From an uncultured Faecalibacterium sp. (GTDB lineage: Bacteria > Bacillota > Clostridia > Oscillospirales > Ruminococcaceae), in NCBI GenBank assembly GCA_937907025.1, contig CALESJ010000053.1:1-64000 (forward strand): a DNA stretch of 64,000 nucleotides. Direction: 5' to 3'. Position numbers and translations under genes: made by a program. Numbering within the stretch: the first letter of the stretch is position 1; every line of letters begins with the position of its first letter. Of this stretch, positions 36,240-45,539 are shown in pieces. The notes beneath the pieces were generated by a model that worked only from the letters and a program-made list of their open reading frames with translations, was not told the origin of the DNA and did not search any database.

Positions 36240-38464
36240 TGTCCGTCCGCCTCCGTCAGGTACCGGTCCAGGCAGGCCAGCATCACATCGGCCCGCTTGT
36301 CCAAGTATTCACTTACAATGTCCGCCTGGCGGTCCCAGTCGTCCATGGTGAACTCCCAGCCGTTGGCCTCCACCCCGGTCAGGGCGGCGGTCAGGGGCGC
36401 CAGCGGGGTGGTTTCCACCTTCAGCCGGGCCAGGTCCCGCTCCACCTCCGGGCGCAGCAGGTCCACCCACGCATCAAAGGCGGGGCCGATGTTCTCCGGG
36501 GCGTAGGTAGTGGCCATCTCGGCCCGGAATTCCGCCGCAAACCGCTGCCGGAAATCCGGGTCCTGCCACAGCTTCTGGAACAGGTTGTCAATGACCGAGT
36601 ACCAGGGGGAGTTCTCGCAGTTTTCAAAGGAGAAGTCATTCTCCAACAGATAGGCGAAGGGGTCCACCTCGTAATCGATCATGGTGGCGTCCAGGTCGTT
36701 GAGCAAAAACCGCCAGCGTCCGTCGGCGTAGGGGTTGCTCTCGTCCACCTTGGCGCTCTTCCACAAAATGGAGTTGTTGCCGCCGTTGAACATGCCGTCG
36801 GCATTGTAGGTGTACATCTGGGCGATGGTGTAGCGGATGTACTCGTCCACGTCCACGTTGGCCTCCACCCAGGCTTTGCCTTCCGCGGTGGTGGCATCCA
36901 GGGCGTCCACCCCCAGGCCGAAGGCGCTTTTCTCCGGCTGGGCGGTTTCATCGTCGGTGGTGCCGGGGCAGATCAGGTCCTTTTCCCGGATGCCGTAATG
37001 CCGCAGGAAGAAGTCCGCGTTCTTGCTCTCCCGGATGGTGTACACGCCCCAGTATTCGTCCTGCAAAAACAGGGTCACGGGGACGTTGTACTGGCAGCCC
37101 ACGTCGGTATCATACAGATAGTTGGACAAAAAGGCGTCCTGGTGCAGCGCCGGGTAGACAGTGCCGTTGCCCATGCCCCGCAAAACCAGGGTGTCCAGGG
37201 CGTCGCCGCCGGGGGCCGCGTCCAGAATGTCCGCCGTGGCGTCATCCTGCAGTTTCAGGTGCAGGTTTTTCTGCTGTACGCCCTGGCGGCTCCACCCGCC
37301 GGAGATGCGCACGGTGGTTTCCCCCTGCCAGGCATCGCTGCCGTCGGGGGCCAGGATCTGCAGCCGGCCGTCCACCTTCTCGCTGCCGTTGAAGTTGCCC
37401 TGGGGGCTTTCGGCGCCGTATTTCTGCATGGTGTAGTAGGTCTGCCCCGCCACATAGATGCCCTCCGGCCCGAACAGGTCGTCGGCTTCGCAGGTCAGGC
37501 TGACCACCGGCAGGCTGCCGGAGTCCACCCCCACCCAGTAGGTCTGTACGCTCACCGCTTCGCCCAGGGTCCCGTCCTTCCACAGCCGGGCGGTGACGGT
37601 GGTGGCCTTGTCCACCGGGTCGGGGGCGCAGCGGTAGGCATAGCCCATCAGCCAGCCGTCGTGCAGCACGGTGGGCAGGCTTGCATAATCATTTTTCTCC
37701 CCGGCCCGGCTCCCGATGGAGATAGGCCCGGTGTACACCGGGGAATCGGTATCCGGCACGCTGCCGTCCAGGGTGTACAGAATGACCGCGTCCGGGTCGG
37801 CGGCGGACAGGGTCAGCTGAAATTCATCCTCATAAAAGCCCGCCGGGGCGGAGAATTCCACCGTGCCCCAGTCGGCGGGCAGGACCGTTTCCTCCAGGAA
37901 ATCCAGGCTGTTGGCCGCGCCGGGGGTGGGCCCGGTGAGCACCCCCACCCGGTCGGCACTGCCGGGCAGACGCCCGTAGGACAGGTCATATTCCATGGCG
38001 GGGTATTCCAGCGTATCCACGGTGGTGCCGTCCGGCGCGGTGAGGACCAGGGTTTCCCCGCTGCGGGACAGGGAAAATTTTGCGTGCAGGTTGGTGCCGT
38101 CGTAGCCGTCCTGCCCGTCCGCAAAGACCAGCAGGATATTGTTGGCCCCGCCGCCCAGCACCGTGCCTTCGGGGAAGGTCCATCGGAAAGGCCGGTCGGG
38201 GTCGTCGCTCAGGCCCCAGCCGTCCAGCGTGATGTCCTGCCCGGACACGTTGATGAGCTCCACCCAGTCGCCGGTGTTGCCGTCGGCGTCGGTGATGCCG
38301 GTCAGGTTCTTGGCGCACACCTCATTGAGGAGCACCGTGGCCCCGGCGTACCCGTCAGCGCCGGGGGCTTCGGCCAGACGTCCCGCGGCCGCGGCCAACA
38401 ACGCCGCCAGGGCCGCCAGCGGCAGCAGCACCGCCAGGACGGTTTTGTACCAGGGGCGGTTCAT
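36236..38464 (-). CDS. CotH kinase-family protein with lamin-tail domain
   Basis: A 742-residue exported protein. An N-terminal membrane anchor or signal (about 8-28) is followed by a lamin-tail-like beta domain (about 40-150: LLNEVCAKNLTG, GDWVELINVSG). Next comes a chitobiase-type beta module (VILYTLDGSVPDTDSPVYTG, near 230). The CotH kinase domain occupies about residues 330-650, with LRGMGNGTVYP, EYWGVYTIRESKNADFF and the C-terminal NDLDATM. CotH proteins are atypical protein kinases, known from spore coats. It is coupled to its neighbours by ATGA overlaps. Confidence 0.87.
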   Translation of the reverse strand: MNRPWYKTVLAVLLPLAALAALLAAAAGRLAEAPGADGYAGATVLLNEVCAKNLTGITDADGNTGDWVELINVSGQDITLDGWGLSDDPDRPFRWTFPEGTVLGGGANNILLVFADGQDGYDGTNLHAKFSLSRSGETLVLTAPDGTTVDTLEYPAMEYDLSYGRLPGSADRVGVLTGPTPGAANSLDFLEETVLPADWGTVEFSAPAGFYEDEFQLTLSAADPDAVILYTLDGSVPDTDSPVYTGPISIGSRAGEKNDYASLPTVLHDGWLMGYAYRCAPDPVDKATTVTARLWKDGTLGEAVSVQTYWVGVDSGSLPVVSLTCEADDLFGPEGIYVAGQTYYTMQKYGAESPQGNFNGSEKVDGRLQILAPDGSDAWQGETTVRISGGWSRQGVQQKNLHLKLQDDATADILDAAPGGDALDTLVLRGMGNGTVYPALHQDAFLSNYLYDTDVGCQYNVPVTLFLQDEYWGVYTIRESKNADFFLRHYGIREKDLICPGTTDDETAQPEKSAFGLGVDALDATTAEGKAWVEANVDVDEYIRYTIAQMYTYNADGMFNGGNNSILWKSAKVDESNPYADGRWRFLLNDLDATMIDYEVDPFAYLLENDFSFENCENSPWYSVIDNLFQKLWQDPDFRQRFAAEFRAEMATTYAPENIGPAFDAWVDLLRPEVERDLARLKVETTPLAPLTAALTGVEANGWEFTMDDWDRQADIVSEYLDKRADVMLACLDRYLTEADGQ

Positions 38465-39135
38465 CCGATGCTTTCCCCGCTGTAACTCACCAGGTTGACG
38501 CTGTCCACGCCGGCACAGGCGTTCACGGCCTCCACCAGTTCGTGTTCGTACTTGCTTTTCAGCCGCAGTTCAAAGGTGACTTCATCACTGCCGGCGCTGC
38601 GGCTGCGCATGCGCAGTCTGGCGGTGCGGGTCTTTTCTTTGATGGCCTTCTGCACCCCGTCCAGGTCCAGCGCCCCGTCCTTGCCCCGGACCACCAGCAG
38701 AAAGCTCACCGAATCATACAGGTCCAGGTTGGCCACAGCCAGCACCACGGCGATGAGCACGCTGCCCAGCACCCCGGCCACATAGAACTCGCTGCCGCAG
38801 GCCAGGCCGATGCTGACGGCCCAGAACAGGAAGGCGATGTCCCGGGGTTCCTTGATGGCGGTGCGGAAACGGATGATGGACAAGCTGCCCACCATGCCCA
38901 GGCTCAGCGCCAGGTTGGTGCCGATGATCATCATGACCACCGTGGTGATGAGCACGATGAGGATGAGAGTGAGGTTGAAGTTTTTGGAATACAGGGTGCC
39001 GCGGTAGGTAGCGCGGTAGACGAAGTAGATAAAGACGCCCAGCACCAGGGCCATCAGCAGCGAAAAGCACATCTGCTGTATCGAAACGCTGGTGTTGGTT
39101 TCCAGCAGGTATTCCAGAATCTGACGTTTGCTCAT
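38461..39135 (-). CDS. DUF4956 membrane protein
   Basis: A 224-residue protein with about four membrane helices in the first 130 residues, including LGMVGSLSIIRFRTAIKEPRDIAFLFWA, the conserved DUF4956 core. A soluble tail of about 95 residues has a ferredoxin-like pattern. The ATG ten bases after GGAG is preferred over an upstream TTG. DUF4956, CotH and VTC genes often co-occur in Firmicutes and actinobacteria, suggesting a joint envelope or polyphosphate function; this is context, not proof. It is first in the operon. Confidence 0.85.
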   Translation of the reverse strand: MSKRQILEYLLETNTSVSIQQMCFSLLMALVLGVFIYFVYRATYRGTLYSKNFNLTLILIVLITTVVMMIIGTNLALSLGMVGSLSIIRFRTAIKEPRDIAFLFWAVSIGLACGSEFYVAGVLGSVLIAVVLAVANLDLYDSVSFLLVVRGKDGALDLDGVQKAIKEKTRTARLRMRSRSAGSDEVTFELRLKSKYEHELVEAVNACAGVDSVNLVSYSGESIG

Positions 39136-39183
39136 CTTGGCCAAGCTCCTTTTCCGGGGGTCCCGAATATAATAGTATGTCGT

Positions 39184-39212
39184 ATTATAGCATTTTTACA
39201 CGTTTTTTACAA
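39184..39212 (-). promoter_or_regulatory. Promoter of the DUF4956-CotH-VTC operon
   Basis: On the minus strand, -35 TTGTAA and -10 TATAAT are separated by 17 bp, about 50 bp before the start codon. Confidence 0.75.
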
Positions 39213-39237
39213 TTCGGTTTTGCTCTTTTTCCCAAAC

Positions 39238-39270
39238 AAAAAGCGCCCTGCCAAAGCAGGACGCCGAAAA
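39238..39270 (-). terminator. Terminator of the MATE gene
   Basis: On the minus strand GCGTCCTGC-TTT-GGCAGGGCGC is followed by TTTTTGTTTG, about 20 bp past the MATE stop. Confidence 0.85.
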
Positions 39271-39287
39271 GCAGGATATAAGGATCT

Positions 39288-40670
39288 TCAGGCCGGTTGG
39301 CCGTGTCCCGGGGCGCCCCCGCCCGGGCTGGGCAGCGGACAGTGGGTCAGGTACCAGGCAAACAGTGCCGAGCTGATGGCCCAGGTGATGGGATAGGCCC
39401 AGAAAATGACCCCGATGTGGGGGATGAACCGCAGGGTGATGGTGATGTAGGTGATGCGCAGGGCACACCACACGGCCAGCATGACCACCATGGGCACCAT
39501 GGGGCGGCCCAGCCCCCGCAGGATGCCGGCGCTGCAATGGCTGAAGGCCAGCAGGCAGTAAAACAGGGCCACGGTGCGGGCCTGCCGCACGCCGAAGGCA
39601 ATGACCTCCGGTTCGGGGTTGAAAGCCCCGATGAGCCAGGGTGCCAGCAGGAACATGGCCACGCCCACCCCCTCGGCCAGCAAAGCGGAGGTCAGGATGC
39701 CGAAGCGCATGCCCCGGTGCACCCGGTCCAGCTGCCCGGCGCCGATGTTCTGGCTGACAAAGGTGGCCAGGGCCATGGCAAAGCAGGTCACGGGCAGAAA
39801 AGCGAAGCCCTCCACCTTGCTGTACGCGCCGCACCCGGCCATGGCCTGGGCGCCGAAAGAGTTGATGTTGGCCTGCACGATGACGTTGGCCAGGGAGATG
39901 ACCGAGTTCTGCACCCCGGAGGGCACCCCCTGCACCACCACGGCCCGCAGGGTGGGACCGTGGAACCGGACTTCCCGCCAGCGCACGCCGTAGGCGGCCT
40001 TGCTCAGGCTCAGTTTGCGGAAAGCCAGCACGGCGCTCACCGTCTGGGACAGGATGGTGGCCAGAGCGGCGGCCCCCACCCCCATGCCCAGCACGGCAAT
40101 GAAAAACAGGTCCAGAATCACATTGAGCACCGAGGCGGTGATCAGGTAGTACATGGGGCTGCGGCTGTCCCCCACCGACTGCAGGATACTGGCCCCCACA
40201 TTGTACATGACCACGGCCAGGGAGCCCAGGAAGTACATGCGGAAGTAAGCCACCGAGTTGGGCATGACCTCGGCGGGGGTGCCCATCCAGCGCAGAATCT
40301 GCGGGGTGAGCAGCACGCCCACCACCGTGAGCACCACGCCGGCAGCCAGGCCCAGAGCCACGGTGGTATGCACGGCCCGGCGCAGGGCGGTTTCATCCTT
40401 GGCGCCGTAATACCGGGCCACCAGCACCCCGGCGCCCAGGCTGACGCCGTTGACAAAGCCGGTGAGCAGGAAGATCAGACTGCCCGAAGACCCCACCGCG
40501 GCCAGGGCGTTGCCGCCCAGGAAGTTACCCACGATGAGGGAGTCCACGGCGTTGTACAGCTGCTGGAACAGGTTGCTGAAAAAGATGGGAATGGCAAACA
40601 TCAGCATGCCCCGGGCCACGCTGCCCTCGGTCAGGGAAACAGACTTTTTGTACACCTTTGTACCACACAC
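39288..40670 (-). CDS. MATE family efflux transporter
   Basis: A 460-residue cation-coupled drug/metabolite exporter with twelve predicted helices in two MatE repeats. The first repeat shows IPIFFSNLFQQLYNAVDSLIVGNFLG, the second VVQGVPSGVQNSVISLANVIVQANINSFG, the standard paired motifs. The C-terminus is Pro/Gly-rich. The start is uncertain: a GTG at 40670 with AAGGT directly before it, or a GTG five codons later. It has its own promoter and terminator, so it stands apart from the operon on its right. The substrate is unknown. Confidence 0.9.
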   Translation of the reverse strand: MCGTKVYKKSVSLTEGSVARGMLMFAIPIFFSNLFQQLYNAVDSLIVGNFLGGNALAAVGSSGSLIFLLTGFVNGVSLGAGVLVARYYGAKDETALRRAVHTTVALGLAAGVVLTVVGVLLTPQILRWMGTPAEVMPNSVAYFRMYFLGSLAVVMYNVGASILQSVGDSRSPMYYLITASVLNVILDLFFIAVLGMGVGAAALATILSQTVSAVLAFRKLSLSKAAYGVRWREVRFHGPTLRAVVVQGVPSGVQNSVISLANVIVQANINSFGAQAMAGCGAYSKVEGFAFLPVTCFAMALATFVSQNIGAGQLDRVHRGMRFGILTSALLAEGVGVAMFLLAPWLIGAFNPEPEVIAFGVRQARTVALFYCLLAFSHCSAGILRGLGRPMVPMVVMLAVWCALRITYITITLRFIPHIGVIFWAYPITWAISSALFAWYLTHCPLPSPGGGAPGHGQPA

Positions 40671-40694
40671 CTTATGAAAAACGATATGCCTTTA

Positions 40695-40723
40695 ATCCTA
40701 GCGCGCGGGCATGACCTTGTCAA
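40695..40723 (-). promoter_or_regulatory. Promoter of the MATE gene
   Basis: On the minus strand, consensus -35 TTGACA and -10 TAGGAT are separated by 17 bp, about 25 bp before the start codon. Confidence 0.78.
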
Positions 40724-40740
40724 GCAGCGGGCACAGAAGC

Positions 40741-40779
40741 AAAACAGCAGGGACCGCATGCCCAGGCACACGGTCCCTG
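40741..40779 (-). terminator. Terminator of the manA-ending operon
   Basis: On the minus strand CAGGGACCG and CGGTCCCTG form a 9-bp stem around a 14-nt loop, followed by CTGTTTTGCTT. Confidence 0.7.
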
Positions 40780-40794
40780 TCCGATCCATTGTAT

Positions 40795-41892
40795 TCAGCG
40801 CGGTCCGCCGCAGCGCAGCAGGCGCAGCGGGGTGTTTTCTGCCGCCTCCACACGCAGCGTTTCCACCGATGCAGGCACAAAGAACTGTTCCCCGCGCCGG
40901 ACCGGCAGGCATTCCCCCTGCGGCCCGCGGAAAACGCCTTCGCCTTCCACCGCAGCCAGAATGGCAAACCGTCCATCCGAAGGCAGTTCGGCACCCCCGG
41001 CCACGGTCCATTCCTCCATGGCAAAATAGGGGGTATCTCCCTCATCCACCAGCACCCGGCGCTGTCCGCCGTCTGGCAAAGGGGTCGGTTCATGGTGCAG
41101 GAACCAGCGCCGGCGGGCCTCCGCCATACTGACCGGTTCAAAGTGGAAGCAATCAAACATCCGCTCAAATCCCAGTCCCTGGTGGCAGGCGCTGTCCGCA
41201 ATGTGCAGCCCGGAAGGCGTGGTACGTTCCACCCGGATGGTATAGTCGGTGGGTTCCTGAATTTCGGTCAAGAAGCATCCTGCACCGATGGCATGGGGCA
41301 CCCCGCCCTGAATCAGAACCACGTCCCCGGTATGGACCGGGATCTTGTGCAGGCATGCCAGCATACCGGCACAATTCTGTTCCTGGAACAGTTCTTTCCA
41401 CTGGCTCCGGGTCACACCGGGACGGAACCCGATATAGATGCAGGGTTCTTCCCCGTTGATGGTGCGGCCGCCCAGCACATACCAGCATTCGGTCTTGCCA
41501 TAGGGGGAATGGAACAGCCTCTGGGCCGTGTCCCGGTCGGGATGCACCTGGACCGTCAGCCGTTCCGCAGCATCAATGAACTTGACCAGCACCCCCAAAG
41601 AGGCCCCGTACCGGGCCCAGTGGTCCGCGCCTACGGCACAGGGCCCCTGCTGCGCGATCCAGTCCCGCAGGAAAGGCATACCGGGCAGATCCGCCAATCG
41701 GCTGAGGCCCTCGTCCGGGAACTGTTCCCGGCCCGGGTTGCGGGCTGTCACCAGAGAAGCGATCCATTCTTCGGGGAAATTGCTATCCTTGGCATCGGGG
41801 ATGCCGTTCCATGTATCCAGCAGTTTACCGCCCAGGTAGGTACGCCATGCGCGGGCATGGTCCAGCCGGACGGGCATTGTTATATTTTTCAA
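40795..41892 (-). CDS. manA: Class I mannose-6-phosphate isomerase
   Basis: A 365-residue cupin isomerase interconverting mannose-6-P and fructose-6-P. Zinc ligands are in LTVQVHPD, SPYGKTECWYVL and GGVPHAIGAGCFLTEIQ; a C-terminal cupin follows. The best start is TTG eight bases after AGGTGAC; the first internal ATG has no ribosome site. It is last in the five-gene operon that begins with the transporter at 46.9 kb. Its presence suggests the operon handles a mannose-type sugar or an acid derived from it, or that the family member acts on another sugar phosphate. Confidence 0.85.
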   Translation of the reverse strand: MKNITMPVRLDHARAWRTYLGGKLLDTWNGIPDAKDSNFPEEWIASLVTARNPGREQFPDEGLSRLADLPGMPFLRDWIAQQGPCAVGADHWARYGASLGVLVKFIDAAERLTVQVHPDRDTAQRLFHSPYGKTECWYVLGGRTINGEEPCIYIGFRPGVTRSQWKELFQEQNCAGMLACLHKIPVHTGDVVLIQGGVPHAIGAGCFLTEIQEPTDYTIRVERTTPSGLHIADSACHQGLGFERMFDCFHFEPVSMAEARRRWFLHHEPTPLPDGGQRRVLVDEGDTPYFAMEEWTVAGGAELPSDGRFAILAAVEGEGVFRGPQGECLPVRRGEQFFVPASVETLRVEAAENTPLRLLRCGGPR

Positions 41893-41946
41893 TTCGTAGT
41901 CACCTGCCTGAAAGTGTAAGGCAGGGCATACGGCAGGTCTGTGGGC

Positions 41947-42687
41947 TCAGAGCCCGCGGCCACGGATAGAAAGCAGGAAATCCGTATCCAGGTCCGGGTT
42001 TTCTTTCCGTTCCTGGCCGGAACCATCCTGGAACAGGTCCGCAAAGCGCCGGACGATTTTTCGTTCCTGGCTCTTGATGCAATCCAAATGCAGATAAAAA
42101 CAGGACATGACCCGCTCGATATCACGCATGGCCACGGCATTGACCAGCTCAGCGTGTTCCTCTATGGTATTTTCCATCGCGTTCTGGTCCGTCATCTGGG
42201 CCAGCAGGCGCATCCGTCGATAGTTGCTGCATTCCTTATCGATCACATCGCAGCAATATTCGCGCCCTGCCCCCTGATAAAAGACCCTGTGGAACCGGTC
42301 GTCGGCATCCAGGAACCCGCGATGGTCCTGGTTTTTCTGCAGGGTGCGCTGCTCCCGGAGCATCTCCTCCAGATGCAGAATCACCGAATTGGAAAACATG
42401 CCGACAAAGTCCCGCATCACATTTTCTTCGATGGAGCGTCTGATGTAGCGTTCATTGTCAATCCGTTGCAGGTCCAGCTTGGAGATCATGGTTCCCCGCT
42501 GGGGCAAAAAGGTCACAAGACCTTCCTGTTCCAGCCGGATCAGCGCCTCCCGCCCGGGAGAGCGCCCTACATTATAAAAAGAGCACAGGTCCCGGATGCT
42601 GAAAAACGCACCGGGGCGCAGCCGCAAATTGATAATGTCATCCCGCAGAACGGAGTAAACGTCACCGCCATCCACTTTCTTTTCCAT
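41947..42687 (-). CDS. GntR-family regulator, FCD (FadR) subgroup
   Basis: About 246 residues. The N-terminal winged helix includes VYSVLRDDIINLRLRPGAFFSIRDLC and NVGRSPGREALIRLEQEGLVTFLPQRGTMISKL. The C-terminal FCD helical domain (about 85-225) has metal-ligand-type residues in DADDRFHRVFY and EEHAELVNAV. The start lies 26 bases inside the preceding HExxH gene, so the two are coupled; the exact ATG is uncertain (42687 or 42702). It probably senses the operon substrate and acts on the TGATATATTA repeats at the operon promoter. Confidence 0.85.
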   Translation of the reverse strand: MEKKVDGGDVYSVLRDDIINLRLRPGAFFSIRDLCSFYNVGRSPGREALIRLEQEGLVTFLPQRGTMISKLDLQRIDNERYIRRSIEENVMRDFVGMFSNSVILHLEEMLREQRTLQKNQDHRGFLDADDRFHRVFYQGAGREYCCDVIDKECSNYRRMRLLAQMTDQNAMENTIEEHAELVNAVAMRDIERVMSCFYLHLDCIKSQERKIVRRFADLFQDGSGQERKENPDLDTDFLLSIRGRGL

Positions 42688-43300
42688 CACCGTACGCACC
42701 ATCCATATCTGTCTTTTGGTTCGTTGCCGCAAGAAGATACCGGGTGTAGAGACAGGGCGAGAACTCCGCCCCTGCCATCAGCTTGGAAAAGTGGACCGCT
42801 CCGATCTCGCTGGCTGCTTCCACCTTGCTTTTCCAGGGGATGCAGCCCAGCAGTTTGCGCTGCGCATAAACGCTGCGCGTGTAAATGTTTTCGGACGTTT
42901 CTTCCAGCACATGATAAAGCTCATGATACAAAACGATATCACGCAGTTTTTCCTGCTGGGGATCCCCCGCGGGAAGATGCGTCCTCATGTATTGTTCCAG
43001 TACACACAGAACGGTCCTGTTTAGGCAGACCTTATGTTCGTCCGGCACAGTCAGCCCCATATATAGGAAATGGAGCATCAGTTCCGGGGTTTCCTCCTCA
43101 ATCCGGTAGCCAAGCTGGTACAGGCAGGATTCGGGGTTTTCGGTGCCGAACCGCTGCCGCAACATCTGCATTTGTCTCTTTGCTTCCTGCATTGACAGCC
43201 TTATTATAGAGGATTTCTGCGAAGAATTCAACGGTTTGGCCGCCGGGTCCCCCCGCAGAAACAGTGCGTACCAGGTTTCATCACGCCATTGGGTGCACAT
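42662..43300 (-). CDS. Predicted zinc metalloprotease-like protein (HExxH)
   Basis: A 212-residue cytoplasmic protein of unknown family. An HELYH motif (H126, E127, H130) sits in IVLYHELYHVLEE, with a downstream EIGAVHFSKL that could give the third ligand, as in gluzincins and ImmA/IrrE-type proteases. No signal peptide or membrane segment is seen. AAAGGAGGGCGC precedes the chosen ATG. It lies between the hydantoinase-like gene and the GntR gene and overlaps the latter, an arrangement reminiscent of protease-repressor pairs. That link is an inference only. Confidence 0.6.
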   Translation of the reverse strand: MCTQWRDETWYALFLRGDPAAKPLNSSQKSSIIRLSMQEAKRQMQMLRQRFGTENPESCLYQLGYRIEEETPELMLHFLYMGLTVPDEHKVCLNRTVLCVLEQYMRTHLPAGDPQQEKLRDIVLYHELYHVLEETSENIYTRSVYAQRKLLGCIPWKSKVEAASEIGAVHFSKLMAGAEFSPCLYTRYLLAATNQKTDMDGAYGDGKESGWR

Positions 43301-43369
43301 AGCGCCCTCCTTTGTGGGGCAAACAGGCAAAGCCGGTCCCTGGCGGGGCCGGCTTTGCACCCGGTTTGG

Positions 43370-45499
43370 TCAGCGCAGTGCGTTTTTGGCCAGCACCAGG
43401 ATGATCTCGTCGTCCGGTTCCTTGTCCGCCAGCTCGGCCTCGATCAGGCCTTCTACCTGAGCGTACTCCGGAATGCCGGAATAGTCAATGACGCGGGACC
43501 CCGCAATGACGTACACATCGGGGTTGATGCGCACTTCGGAAGAGAAGTTGGAGGAAGCATCCCAGATCTTCTTCAAATCGTCCGCCACGTTGGCCATGGT
43601 GGTGCGCAGGCATCCGCCGTCCGAACGCTGGATCTTGATGAAGCCCTTCTTGTCAATGACACGCAGCTGTTTGCGGTTGCCCTGCTGGCAGGTCACCACA
43701 AAGACCTGCCCGTTGGAGGCTTCCAGCTCCACGTCCTTGGGGTCCACCCCCACGGATTCGGCGGCGATCTGCACGGCCTCCTTCTCGTCGCAGTTCTTCA
43801 TCAGGTCAGTGGTCTTGACCTCGGTGGAGCCCATGGCGATGGCGGTGACCTTCTGGGCCTGTTCGTCGATCTCCACATACACTTCCACGCTGTCTTCCAC
43901 GGCGCCGGAGTTCATGGCCATTTCCTTGGCTTCCTTCTTGAGCTCGGCGATGTCCTTGGCGGTGGGGTTGGGGATGGTGCGTTCCACCATCTCACGGACC
44001 ATGGCCAGGGCCACACCGATGGAGGAGATGACCTCGGCGTTTTCGGGGATCTGGTACTTGAAGCCCATATCATTGGCGGTGAAGGTCAGCAGGGTGCCTG
44101 CGCCGCCGCCGGCGCCCACCAGCACGATCTGGTCGCGCTCGATCTTGTACTTGGCGATCAGGTCCTCGATGACCGGCTTGATCTTATCGGTGGATTTCTG
44201 CAGGATGGCCCGGGCGGTATCCTCGATGGACATGCCCACCTCCTCGGCCAGCAGGCCGATGGCCTTGCGGGCAGACTCCACGTTGCCGCGGGCGTAGTCC
44301 CCCTCGGCCAGAATGCCCAGCACGTTGGCGGCGCAGGTGTTGGTGATGGTCACGCTCTCGCCGTTGTTCAGGCGGATGGCCACATAGTCGTCGGGGTCGT
44401 TCTCACGGGGCTGCATGTGGTACAGGGTGGCGCCTTCAAACAGGGCGGTGTCGGTAAAGCAGGCATACCCCATGTTGGCGATGTGGGCGGAACGGGGCCC
44501 CACATCCACGATGCCGCCCTTGCCGGCGCGCACCATGGAACCGCCGGCCACACCCAGAACGCGCACGTCCAGGGAGTTGACGTAGGTGCGGTGGCCGCCG
44601 ATGATGGCGTAGTCCACGGCGGGACGGCCGTTTTTGATCACGCCGATGTTGGTGGAGGTGCCGCCGACTTCGAAGTAGATGCCGTTGGAGGCGCGCAGGT
44701 ACATCAGCGCACCGATGACCGACGCAGCGGGACCGCTGAGCATGGTCAGCACGGGGCGTTTTTTCATTTCGCTGACTTCCATAACGCCGCCGTCGCCGCG
44801 CATGATCATCAGGGGGACCTTGACGCCGGTGGACCGCACCGAAGACTCGGTGCTGTTGGCGGTTTCCATCATCTTGGGCAGGATGCTGGCGTTCAGGGCC
44901 GCGGTGCGGGTGCGGGTGGTCAGGCCGTACAGCTTGGTGATGTCCGAAGCCATGGAGGCAGGCATGCCCATCTCCTCGGCGGTTTCGGCCACCAGGCGTT
45001 CTTCCGACATATCGTCCACGCCGAAAGCCTTGGATGCCACGATGACCCGGTCGCCCTGGTCATACATTTTCTGGATCATGGCCTTGACGCTGTCGTGGTT
45101 CATCTCCTTGGACTTCATGAATTCGGAGTCGATGTGGATGAACTTGCCGGTGCCCAGGTCAATATCCGGGATGCGGGTCTGGCGCTTTGCCAAAAAGCCT
45201 TCCAGGCCGCCCTTGCCGATGCCGATGACGCCCACGTTGGCCACGTCGCCTTCCAGCAGGGCGTTGGTGGCCTGGGTGGTGCTGTGGGCGATGAAGATCA
45301 CTTCATCCGGGCTGATATGGCTGGTTTCCAGGCATTTCTGGAAGGATTCCACAACGCCCCGGGCCACACCCTCTTTGGCGAAGTGGGTGGTCATGACCGA
45401 GCCCTTGCCCACGATCTCGTTGGTATTGTTATCGATAGCGACGGCCTTGGTGTGGGTGCCGCCGACGTCGATGCCGATGCGGATGGATCTTTTTGCCAT
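43370..45499 (-). CDS. Hydantoinase/oxoprolinase-family ATPase
   Basis: A 709-residue protein. The N-terminal RIGIDVGGTHTKAVAID is the phosphate-1 motif of the actin-like ATPase fold used by hydantoinase A/oxoprolinase. AHSTTQATNALLEG, FEVGGTSTNIGVI and VLVGAGGGAGTLL are further conserved blocks. These enzymes use ATP to open cyclic amides (5-oxoproline, N-methylhydantoin) or to carboxylate ketones. No B subunit gene is nearby, and the C-terminal 170 residues look unlike HyuA. The ATG nine bases after GAGG is chosen. The substrate is unknown. Confidence 0.82.
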   Translation of the reverse strand: MAKRSIRIGIDVGGTHTKAVAIDNNTNEIVGKGSVMTTHFAKEGVARGVVESFQKCLETSHISPDEVIFIAHSTTQATNALLEGDVANVGVIGIGKGGLEGFLAKRQTRIPDIDLGTGKFIHIDSEFMKSKEMNHDSVKAMIQKMYDQGDRVIVASKAFGVDDMSEERLVAETAEEMGMPASMASDITKLYGLTTRTRTAALNASILPKMMETANSTESSVRSTGVKVPLMIMRGDGGVMEVSEMKKRPVLTMLSGPAASVIGALMYLRASNGIYFEVGGTSTNIGVIKNGRPAVDYAIIGGHRTYVNSLDVRVLGVAGGSMVRAGKGGIVDVGPRSAHIANMGYACFTDTALFEGATLYHMQPRENDPDDYVAIRLNNGESVTITNTCAANVLGILAEGDYARGNVESARKAIGLLAEEVGMSIEDTARAILQKSTDKIKPVIEDLIAKYKIERDQIVLVGAGGGAGTLLTFTANDMGFKYQIPENAEVISSIGVALAMVREMVERTIPNPTAKDIAELKKEAKEMAMNSGAVEDSVEVYVEIDEQAQKVTAIAMGSTEVKTTDLMKNCDEKEAVQIAAESVGVDPKDVELEASNGQVFVVTCQQGNRKQLRVIDKKGFIKIQRSDGGCLRTTMANVADDLKKIWDASSNFSSEVRINPDVYVIAGSRVIDYSGIPEYAQVEGLIEAELADKEPDDEIILVLAKNALR

Positions 45500-45539
45500 A
45501 GTATTTTTCCTCATTCTGTCATGGTTTTCTGCCCGTCAA

